Of a DNA stretch of 64,000 nucleotides, positions 57,768 to 64,000 are shown piece by piece. The notes beneath the pieces are model-generated. The model had not been told where the DNA came from and ran no database searches. It saw nothing but the letters and a program-made list of their open reading frames with translations. Numbering within the stretch: the first letter of the stretch is position 1; every line of letters starts with the position of its first letter. Source of the DNA: Marinococcus luteus_A (GTDB lineage Bacteria > Bacillota > Bacilli > Bacillales > Marinococcaceae). The DNA lies in NCBI RefSeq assembly GCF_034497705.1, contig NZ_JAXRUV010000001.1, forward strand, positions 1-64,000, written 5' to 3'. The position numbers were made by a program, and so were the translations under genes.

Positions 57768-58745
57768 ATGGCGCAAATGACGATGATTCAAGCAATTACA
57801 GATGCAATGCGTACGGAACTGAAAAATGACGAGAACGTCCTCGTCTATGGTGAAGACGTAGGCCAGAACGGCGGTGTCTTCCGTGCTACGGAAGGACTGC
57901 AGGACGAATTTGGTGAAGAGCGTGTATTTGATACTCCGCTCGCAGAATCTGGTATCGGGGGTTTAACGCTCGGTTTGGCTGTTACTGGCTTTCGTCCGGT
58001 AATGGAAATCCAGTTTTTCGGCTTCGTATTTGAAACAATGGACGAAGTTGTCGGCCAGATTGCCCGCCTGCGCTACCGCACAGGCGGTAAATACGGAGCA
58101 CCGGTGACTATCCGTACACCTTACGGCGGCGGAGTGAAGACTCCGGAGCTTCACGCAGACAGCCTGGAAGGGCTGATTGCACAGTCCCCAGGCATCTCTG
58201 TCGTTATTCCGTCGACTCCTTATGATGCAAAAGGCTTGCTCATTTCTGCGATCCGCAGCAATGATCCGGTCTTTTACCTCGAGCACATGAAGCTGTACCG
58301 TTCTTTCCGGGAAGAAGTACCGGAAGAAGAATATACAGTGGAAATCGGCAAAGCGGATGTGAAGCGTGAGGGAAAAGACGTTACTCTGATTGCTTACGGC
58401 GCTATGGTCCATACATGCCTGAAAGCAGCTGATCAGCTTGCAGAGGAAGGATTCGAAGCAGAAGTAATCGATCTCCGTACTGTAAGCCCTATTGACATGG
58501 ACACCATTGTTGAATCCGTGAAAAAGACCAACCGTGCTGTAATGGTGCAGGAAGCACAAAGACAGGCAGGTGTCGGCTCTAACGTTATGGCCGACCTGAA
58601 TGAGCGTGCCATTCTGCACCTTGAGGCACCGGTACTTCGTGTAGCAGCTCCTGACACTGTTTTCCCATTTGCAGCAGCTGAAGACGTATGGCTGCCAAAT
58701 GAGAATGACGTGATCGAAAAAGCGAAAGCTGTACTCAACTTCTAA
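57768..58745 (+). CDS. pdhB: Pyruvate dehydrogenase E1 beta subunit
   Basis: 325 residues, transketolase-like beta subunit: N-terminal pyrimidine-binding domain with VYGEDVGQNGGVFRATEGL and QFFGFVFETMDEVVGQIARL, and C-terminal domain with VIDLRTVSPIDMDTI. It completes the E1 active site. 3 nt after pdhA, so tightly coupled. Confidence 0.97.
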   Translation: MAQMTMIQAITDAMRTELKNDENVLVYGEDVGQNGGVFRATEGLQDEFGEERVFDTPLAESGIGGLTLGLAVTGFRPVMEIQFFGFVFETMDEVVGQIARLRYRTGGKYGAPVTIRTPYGGGVKTPELHADSLEGLIAQSPGISVVIPSTPYDAKGLLISAIRSNDPVFYLEHMKLYRSFREEVPEEEYTVEIGKADVKREGKDVTLIAYGAMVHTCLKAADQLAEEGFEAEVIDLRTVSPIDMDTIVESVKKTNRAVMVQEAQRQAGVGSNVMADLNERAILHLEAPVLRVAAPDTVFPFAAAEDVWLPNENDVIEKAKAVLNF

Positions 58746-58761
58746 ATTTGTAAATGACTGC

Positions 58762-58790
58762 AACAGGTTGATGGCTGAAATCAACCTGTT
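58762..58790 (+). other. Intercistronic hairpin pdhB-pdhC
   Basis: Perfect 11-bp stem AACAGGTTGAT/ATCAACCTGTT, 7-nt loop, no U-run. Probably an mRNA stabiliser or processing site setting different levels of E1 and E2/E3. Confidence 0.65.
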
Positions 58791-58834
58791 TGCTACGCGT
58801 AATATCGAATGTAAACTAAAAGGAGGCATTTGTT

Positions 58835-60193
58835 TTGGCTTATGAATTTAAACTTCCCGATATTGGTGAGGGAATTCACGAAGGCGAGATCGTTTCATGG
58901 CAGGTTAAGCCCGGCGATGAAATCAAGGAAGACGACGTACTCTGCGAAGTACAAAACGATAAAGCAGTTGTGGAAATTCCTTCCCCTGTAGACGGAAAAG
59001 TTTTAGAGCTTAAAGTGGATGAGGGAACAACGACTACAGTCGGTGAAGTGATTCTCACTATCGATGATGGCAGTGGAGATGAGTCCTCTTCAGACGATTC
59101 CGCGGAAGAAGCTTCCGGGGATGAAAGCTCCGAAGGTAAATCAGAAAGAGACGAGCAGGAGCAGAATGATGCTCAGCCGGCTTCCACGGAAGCAGAGAAA
59201 GAAAGCCCGGCGCCGGCAGGCGGCGAGAGCGCCAGTACTTCAGGAGAAGCAGATGTAGACGAAAACGCACGCGTTATCGCTATGCCATCTGTACGCAAAT
59301 ATGCCCGCGAAAATGACGTAACGATTCAAAAAGTCAAAGGGACGGGCAAAAATGGACGTATTCTTCGTGAAGATATCGATGCATTCCTGAGCGGCGACCA
59401 GTCAGCGGAAGAAGAAACAACAGAAGCTGCTTCCGGTGCTGAAGAAAGCAAAACAGCAGCGAGCGCAGCAGCACCTTCCCAGGACCAGGGCGCTATGGAA
59501 GAACGCGTGCCGCTTAAAGGTATCCGTAAGGCTATCGCTCAAAAAATGGTACAATCAAAACAGACGGCTCCACACGTTACTCATATGGACGAAGTGGACG
59601 TCAGTGCGCTGGTTGACCACCGTAAAAAATTCAAGCCTATAGCTGCAGAGCAGGACACCAAGCTTACGTACCTGCCATACGTAGTAAAAGCTCTGACTTC
59701 TGCAATTCGTAAGTTCCCTGTACTGAATGCTTCTATCGATGATGAAGCTTCTGAAATCGTATATAAGCATTACTTCAATATCGGCATTGCAGCTGATACA
59801 GAGCAGGGACTTGTCGTACCGGTTGTTAAAGACACAGATCGCAAGCCAATCTTTACACTGGCTGACGAAATCAACGAGCTTGCTACAAAAGCAAGAGACG
59901 GAAAGCTTTCCTCAGCTGAAATGAGCGGAGGCTCTGCTACGATTTCGAACCTGGGCTCTGCAAAAGGTGCTTTCTTTACTCCGGTTATTAATCATCCGGA
60001 AGTAGCTATTCTTGGTATAGGCCGTATTGAAGAAAAAGCGGTAGTGCGCGACGGCGAAATTGTTGCTGCACCAATGCTTGCTCTTTCATTAAGCTATGAC
60101 CACCGCCTAATCGATGGCATGACAGCACAGCACGCATTGAATCACATCAAACGCTTGTTAAATGAACCAGAACTAATCTCAATGGAGGGATAA
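58835..60193 (+). CDS. pdhC: Pyruvate dehydrogenase E2 (dihydrolipoyl acetyltransferase)
   Basis: 452 residues. One lipoyl domain with the acceptor Lys43 in NDKAVVEIPS, an acidic Ser/Glu/Asp-rich linker (about 80-145), the peripheral-subunit-binding domain (VRKYARENDVTIQKVKGTGK, about 152-185), a second linker, and the catalytic core with SYDHRLIDG near 424. It forms the complex core. TTG start 8 nt after AAAGGAGG. The unusually acidic linkers agree with the salt-adapted look of other proteins here. Confidence 0.96.
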   Translation: MAYEFKLPDIGEGIHEGEIVSWQVKPGDEIKEDDVLCEVQNDKAVVEIPSPVDGKVLELKVDEGTTTTVGEVILTIDDGSGDESSSDDSAEEASGDESSEGKSERDEQEQNDAQPASTEAEKESPAPAGGESASTSGEADVDENARVIAMPSVRKYARENDVTIQKVKGTGKNGRILREDIDAFLSGDQSAEEETTEAASGAEESKTAASAAAPSQDQGAMEERVPLKGIRKAIAQKMVQSKQTAPHVTHMDEVDVSALVDHRKKFKPIAAEQDTKLTYLPYVVKALTSAIRKFPVLNASIDDEASEIVYKHYFNIGIAADTEQGLVVPVVKDTDRKPIFTLADEINELATKARDGKLSSAEMSGGSATISNLGSAKGAFFTPVINHPEVAILGIGRIEEKAVVRDGEIVAAPMLALSLSYDHRLIDGMTAQHALNHIKRLLNEPELISMEG

Positions 60194-60196
60194 TTC

Positions 60197-61612
60197 ATGG
60201 TAGTAGGAGATTTTGCAGAAGAAATTGACACGCTAGTTGTAGGTGCCGGTCCGGGTGGCTATGTTGCAGCCATCCGTGCCGCCCAGCTTGGACAAAAAGT
60301 AACGATCATAGAAAAAGGGAATCTGGGCGGAGTCTGCTTAAACGTAGGCTGCGTACCGTCCAAAGCATTAATCCAGGCGGGGCACCGTTTTCACGAAGCC
60401 AATGAAGGCGCAGAAAACATGGGTATCACCTCGAAGGGTGCCGACGTGGATTTCACAAAGGTACAGGAGTGGAAAGGGAGCGTTGTTGAAAAGCTTACTG
60501 GCGGTGTCGAATCCCTTCTAAAAGCAAACAAGGTAAACATTGTAAAAGGGGAAGCTTACTTCTCCGACAAGGATCAGGTAAAAGTTTCCACGGATGAATA
60601 CAGCTCTCAGACGTATAAATTTAACAACTGCATCATTGCTACGGGCTCCCGTCCGGTGGAACTCAAGCCGCTTCCGTTCGGAAAACGTGTACTTGACTCC
60701 ACTGGCGGCTTAAACCTCGAAGAAATTCCGAAAAGCATGATTGTGGTCGGCGGCGGCTACATCGGCATCGAGATGGCTGGTGCCTACGCAAACCTAGGTA
60801 CAGAGGTTACGGTGCTTGAAGGCGAGAATCGTATTCTTTCCCAGGGCTTTGAAAAGCAGATGACTCAGCCGGTGCAGAAGAAATTAAAAGCACAGGGTGT
60901 TGATATTCAAACAGAAGCATTTGCGCAGGGCGTTGAAGAATCTGAGGACAGTGTAACCCTGACAGCTGAAGTAAAAGGTGAAGAAAAAACGTTTGAAGCA
61001 GAGTATGTACTCGTTGCTGTTGGACGCCGTCCAAATACAGAAGAACTTGGGCTTGAGCAGATTGGCGTAGAGATAGGCGAACGCGGCCTGATCCAGGTGG
61101 ACGAGCAGTCCCGCACAAGTGTAGATAACATCTACGCCATCGGTGACATTGTACCTGGTCTCCCGCTTGCTCATAAAGCTTCCTACGAAGCGAAAGTAGC
61201 TGCAGAGGCTATAGCAGGAGAAGCAGCAGCAGTCGATTATCTCGGCATGCCAATGGTTGTTTTCTCAGATCCGGAGCTTGCAAGCGTTGGATATACAGAA
61301 GAAGATGCGAAAGAAGCAGGCTTTGATGTAAAATCTGCGAAGTTCCCGTTCCAGGCTAACGGACGGGCGTTGTCTCTGGATGTCTCTGAAGGCTTCATGA
61401 AGCTGATTACACGCAAGGATGATGGATTAGTCATCGGGGCCCAAATCGTTGGCCCTAACGCTTCTGACATGATTGCAGAAGCAGGCCTGGCAATTGAAGC
61501 AGGCATGACAGCAGAAGATGTGGCGATGACCGTTCATGCTCATCCAACGTTAGGTGAGATTACGATGGAAACGGCAGAAGCAGCACTTGGCATGCCAATT
61601 CACATCACTTAA
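60197..61612 (+). CDS. pdhD: Dihydrolipoyl dehydrogenase (E3)
   Basis: 471 residues, FAD disulphide oxidoreductase: FAD-binding VVGAGPGGYVAA, redox disulphide Cys47/Cys52 in GGVCLNVGCVPSK, NAD-binding GGGYIGIEMAG, and the C-terminal catalytic HAHPTLGE. It reoxidises dihydrolipoamide with NAD. 3 nt after pdhC; followed by the operon terminator. Confidence 0.97.
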   Translation: MVVGDFAEEIDTLVVGAGPGGYVAAIRAAQLGQKVTIIEKGNLGGVCLNVGCVPSKALIQAGHRFHEANEGAENMGITSKGADVDFTKVQEWKGSVVEKLTGGVESLLKANKVNIVKGEAYFSDKDQVKVSTDEYSSQTYKFNNCIIATGSRPVELKPLPFGKRVLDSTGGLNLEEIPKSMIVVGGGYIGIEMAGAYANLGTEVTVLEGENRILSQGFEKQMTQPVQKKLKAQGVDIQTEAFAQGVEESEDSVTLTAEVKGEEKTFEAEYVLVAVGRRPNTEELGLEQIGVEIGERGLIQVDEQSRTSVDNIYAIGDIVPGLPLAHKASYEAKVAAEAIAGEAAAVDYLGMPMVVFSDPELASVGYTEEDAKEAGFDVKSAKFPFQANGRALSLDVSEGFMKLITRKDDGLVIGAQIVGPNASDMIAEAGLAIEAGMTAEDVAMTVHAHPTLGEITMETAEAALGMPIHIT

Positions 61613-61619
61613 TAAAAAT

Positions 61620-61656
61620 AAGAAGGCCGCGGCTTATCACAGCCGTGGCCTTCTTG
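61620..61656 (+). terminator. Terminator of the pdh operon
   Basis: 14-nt arms AGAAGGCCGCGGCT/AGCCGTGGCCTTCT (one mismatch-type wobble), 6-nt loop. Confidence 0.85.
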
Positions 61657-61717
61657 TGTAAAGGAGAAGGGTATCTGCTCAAGGAAGCAGAATATTTCGT
61701 GCCTTCTCAGTATAATG

Positions 61718-61748
61718 AAATCCCCGGCGCAGAGGCCGGGGATTTCTT
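61718..61748. terminator. Terminator of the BCCT transporter gene
   Basis: 11-bp stem AAATCCCCGGC/GCCGGGGATTT with a 5-nt loop between the pdh terminator and the convergent transporter gene. Confidence 0.8.
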
Positions 61749-61762
61749 ATTTTGTTTAGAAG

Positions 61763-63364
61763 CTACTCTTTGCCAGTCAGGTCTTTTTGAAGCTCTTCCT
61801 GTTCTTTGCGAAGCTGCTCACGTTCGCGACGGGAAAGTCCTGTTTCATCATCCTGACGAAGCTTGCGTTCTTTATTAAGAATGGTGCGGTCGGTCTGGAG
61901 AGCTTTCAGCAGTGATACACACATCAGTATCATTACCACCGTAAACGGCAGGGCTGCAATGGTCATAACGATCTGTACGCCTTCAATACCTCCGGAGGCA
62001 AGCAGCATCGCTGCAGAGCCGGAAATAACAAGTCCCCAGATGAATTTAATGGAAACCGGTGGATTCAGGCTCCCGTTTGTCGTCTGCATCCCCAACACAA
62101 ACGTTGCCGAGTCTGCGGAAGTAATGAAAAAGCTCATAATCAAAAGAAGTGCTATAAACCCTGTGATTGCACCCAAAGGAAGGGTGTCAAGCAGGCCGAA
62201 TAGAGCAATTTCATCACTCTGGCTCGTCATTAAGTCGTACAAACCGCCGTTTTGGGCATTGTCTTCAGCAATACCGGTAGTTGCAAAAACGGCAAACCAC
62301 ACAAATGAAAATAGTGATGGCACGAGCAGAACGCCGGTTATAAATTCACGGATAGTCCGGCCGCGGGATACGCGGGCAATAAAGGTACCAACAAATGGTG
62401 CCCACGCAATCCACCATGCCCAATAGAATATCGTCCATGAATCAAGCCATGCCCGATCCCCTGTATACTCATAAGTGGTAAAGCTTTGATCAGGAAACGT
62501 CTGCAAATAAGAACCAATACCGGTGGTAAAAGAGTTTAAAATACTTGCAGTTGGGCCGGCGAGAAGAACAAATAGCATCAAAAGCGCAGCTAATGCGATA
62601 TTTGCCCAGCTTAAGTAACGAATACCTCTGTTTAAGCCGGTCGTAGCTGATGCAAGGTAAATAATAGTAAAGACAAGAATAATAATCAATTGTGTCGGAA
62701 GGTTAAGATTGATTCCTTCGAATATAAAGCTCAATCCGCCGTTTACCTGGGTGGCTCCATACCCGAGGGATTGGGCAACACCAAAAATAGTAGCGAACAC
62801 AGCGATAAAGTTGATCAGTGTGCCCATCCACCCATCGACACGGTCGCCTAGAAGCGGGCGAAAGACTGAACTGATAATGCCGGGAGCATTATGTCGGAAC
62901 TGAAAATAAGCCAGGCCTAGGGCCACTACGGAATAGATCGCCCACGGGTGAAGTCCCCAGTGGAAAAACGAAAGACGAATGGCATCCGCTGTCGCAGCCT
63001 GGGATTCAGGTTCAGATTCCGGACCACCGTAATAATGATAAAGAGGCTCAGCAACACCCCAGTATACTAGGCCGATCCCCATACCGGCTGTGAATAGAAA
63101 TGAAAACCATGTTAAGTAACTGTACTCCGGACGCTCGTCCGGTTTTCCTAAACGGATTTTCCCGTATGGACTGAACACTAAGTAAATACAAAAGATAACA
63201 AAAGACGTTGCGGATATTAGATAAAACCATCCGAGATTAGTAACAATCCATCCCTGGATCTCACCGGTCACTGTATTTAAATTTCCTGGCGTGACAACAC
63301 CCCAGATGATTACCGCAAGCGCCGCTATCAGGGTCACAAAAAAGACGCTTGTTAATTTTCTCAT
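61763..63364 (-). CDS. BCCT-family glycine betaine/choline transporter (OpuD-like)
   Basis: 533 residues, 12 membrane segments. BCCT signatures: TAGMGIGLVYWGVAEPLYHY (substrate/ion helix 3), the tryptophan-rich helix 8 segment FYWAWWIAWAPFVGTFIARV with SRGRTIREF, and a charged C-terminal tail (RREREQLRKEQEELQK) as used for osmosensing. It imports betaine-type compatible solutes with sodium. ATG at 63364; the ribosome binding site AAAGGTGG is 13 nt away, but an in-frame stop excludes longer forms. Confidence 0.93.
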   Translation of the reverse strand: MRKLTSVFFVTLIAALAVIIWGVVTPGNLNTVTGEIQGWIVTNLGWFYLISATSFVIFCIYLVFSPYGKIRLGKPDERPEYSYLTWFSFLFTAGMGIGLVYWGVAEPLYHYYGGPESEPESQAATADAIRLSFFHWGLHPWAIYSVVALGLAYFQFRHNAPGIISSVFRPLLGDRVDGWMGTLINFIAVFATIFGVAQSLGYGATQVNGGLSFIFEGINLNLPTQLIIILVFTIIYLASATTGLNRGIRYLSWANIALAALLMLFVLLAGPTASILNSFTTGIGSYLQTFPDQSFTTYEYTGDRAWLDSWTIFYWAWWIAWAPFVGTFIARVSRGRTIREFITGVLLVPSLFSFVWFAVFATTGIAEDNAQNGGLYDLMTSQSDEIALFGLLDTLPLGAITGFIALLLIMSFFITSADSATFVLGMQTTNGSLNPPVSIKFIWGLVISGSAAMLLASGGIEGVQIVMTIAALPFTVVMILMCVSLLKALQTDRTILNKERKLRQDDETGLSRREREQLRKEQEELQKDLTGKE

Positions 63365-63741
63365 GACTTTTTACATTCCACCTTTCTTTTAGCGGGGTAT
63401 TTGATTTTTAGGCAGCGGTACTCAGCAAAAGAGGGGATAGTTGCAATTTCAGCAAGCAGGTACATACCTATTTAATAAATGACAACGATGATTATTATAA
63501 CACTCATATCTTCATACGCAACCAGGAGGCATGAATAATATATACCCTAAACCTAGGTCCCCAAACCCAGAAGGCTTTATATATAATTGTTAAAAAATAC
63601 CTACGGGCAATAAGCAGCGTTAATATTTCCATACAAAAGTTATTATTAACATTTTATAGAAATTTTTTAGACTTTTAGCCCTGTCTTTGCAGGAATTTTG
63701 CTAAAATATAAAAGGGAATAATTAAACAGGGGGACTCGGGG
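63365..63741. other. Intergenic region between the BCCT gene and a divergent lipoprotein gene (377 bp)
   Basis: AT-rich. It must hold the BCCT and lipoprotein promoters, but neither shows a convincing -35/-10 pair; TAAAATATAA at about 63701-63710 is the best lipoprotein -10 candidate. No gene or stable repeat seen. Confidence 0.4.
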
Positions 63742-64000
63742 TTGAAAAAAATGCTGATATTATCATCGCTGGCTGCACTTCTTGCAGCCTGTTCGAATGC
63801 AGGAGAAGGCAATGCAGATGCAGAAAAAAAGGAAAGAACAGATACCGCTGCGCATGAGGAAGCCCTGGAGAAATATGAGGAGAAAAAAGAAGACGAAAAA
63901 GCAGCGGTATCGAGGGAGGAAGAACTAATTTATAAAGTTAATGAAGCAAACTGGACGGTTCAGGCAGAAGAAAGCGAAGGCGAGGAAGTTCTTCTCACAT
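63742..64000 (+). CDS. Lipoprotein, partial (cut by window end)
   Basis: Open from TTG at 63742 to the window end with no stop, 86 residues visible. Signal MKKMLILSSLAALLAAC gives lipobox LAAC (Cys17), followed by an acidic, highly charged helical segment. Ribosome binding site GGGGGA 7 nt upstream. The family cannot be told from this part. Confidence 0.78.
   Translation, partial: MKKMLILSSLAALLAACSNAGEGNADAEKKERTDTAAHEEALEKYEEKKEDEKAAVSREEELIYKVNEANWTVQAEESEGEEVLLT

Noticed and set aside
57963..58829. Long reading frame (288 codons) antisense to pdhB
   Set aside because: It is a by-product of codon bias in pdhB: no ribosome binding site, no sensible composition (many Cys/His/Phe in low-order pattern) and pdhB is beyond doubt.

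Overview
The window looks like a chromosomal segment of a member of the Bacillaceae. The evidence is the rnjA-rpoY / def / ykyA / pdhABCD neighbourhood with ktrC and ykuT-ykuU homologues, a B. subtilis-like xylose regulon (XylR, CcpA sites), HemAT, an RsbR paralogue, sigma-A, sigma-B and sigma-D type promoters, strong AGGAGG-like ribosome binding sites and an encoded CCA on a tRNA. Very acidic exported lipoproteins, a BCCT betaine transporter, two MscS channels and a CPA1 antiporter suggest a salt-adapted, possibly alkaliphilic species (inference). I see no phage, IS element, transposase or CRISPR array.

Layout. 0-8 kb: HAD phosphatase, YihY membrane protein, beta-helix lipoprotein, DUF4003 protein, HemAT with a sigma-D -10 box, macro-domain protein, and a TRZ/ATZ-type amidohydrolase preceded by a guanine-class riboswitch. 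8-14 kb: short-chain dehydrogenase, RsbR paralogue, IDEAL-domain protein, autoregulated Rrf2 regulator, holin-like protein, TrhO with a structured leader, PAP2 phosphatase. 14-19 kb: formate dehydrogenase/DUF1641 operon divergent from a DUF2294 (MpsC) gene that appears frameshifted. 20-33.5 kb: the xylose block, with a XylE-like symporter, GH43 xylosidase, XylR, YesL-like protein, a three-gene sugar ABC importer, xylA, xylB and a ThuA/Gfo-Idh pair. Four XylR-type operators and several cre sites tie it together. 33.5-42 kb: OFA-type MFS transporter, aldo-keto reductase, several small hypothetical genes, tRNA-Val(GAC), an MscS channel, an HPr-like protein without the active-site His, an MFS transporter and an RraA-like protein. 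42-45.4 kb: dapH, class III aminotransferase, dapL (acetylase lysine/diaminopimelate branch). 45.5-52.4 kb: YkuT-like MscS, YkuU-like peroxiredoxin, KtrC, CPA1 antiporter, OsmC and an AHSA1-type protein divergent from back-to-back sigma-B promoters, a second MurG, and an orphan Fur-controlled siderophore-binding lipoprotein. 52.5-64 kb: rnjA/rpoY, def, YkyA-like lipoprotein, the pdhABCD operon, a BCCT transporter, and a lipoprotein cut by the window end.

How it works together. Xylo-oligosaccharides or xylose enter by the ABC importer and symporter, GH43 releases xylose, and XylA/XylB feed the pentose phosphate pathway. XylR and CcpA make expression depend on xylose and on the absence of preferred sugars. 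Pyruvate dehydrogenase and formate dehydrogenase handle downstream carbon and electrons. Osmotic and stress functions (BCCT, MscS x2, KtrC, antiporter, OsmC, RsbR) are scattered around.

The signals most worth a second look are the guanine-class riboswitch whose geometry suggests an ON switch for a deaminase, the leader of trhO in which several helices compete and two loops are complementary, the Crh-like HPr protein, and three genes whose best-placed start codon after a strong Shine-Dalgarno is AUA, AUC or AUU.
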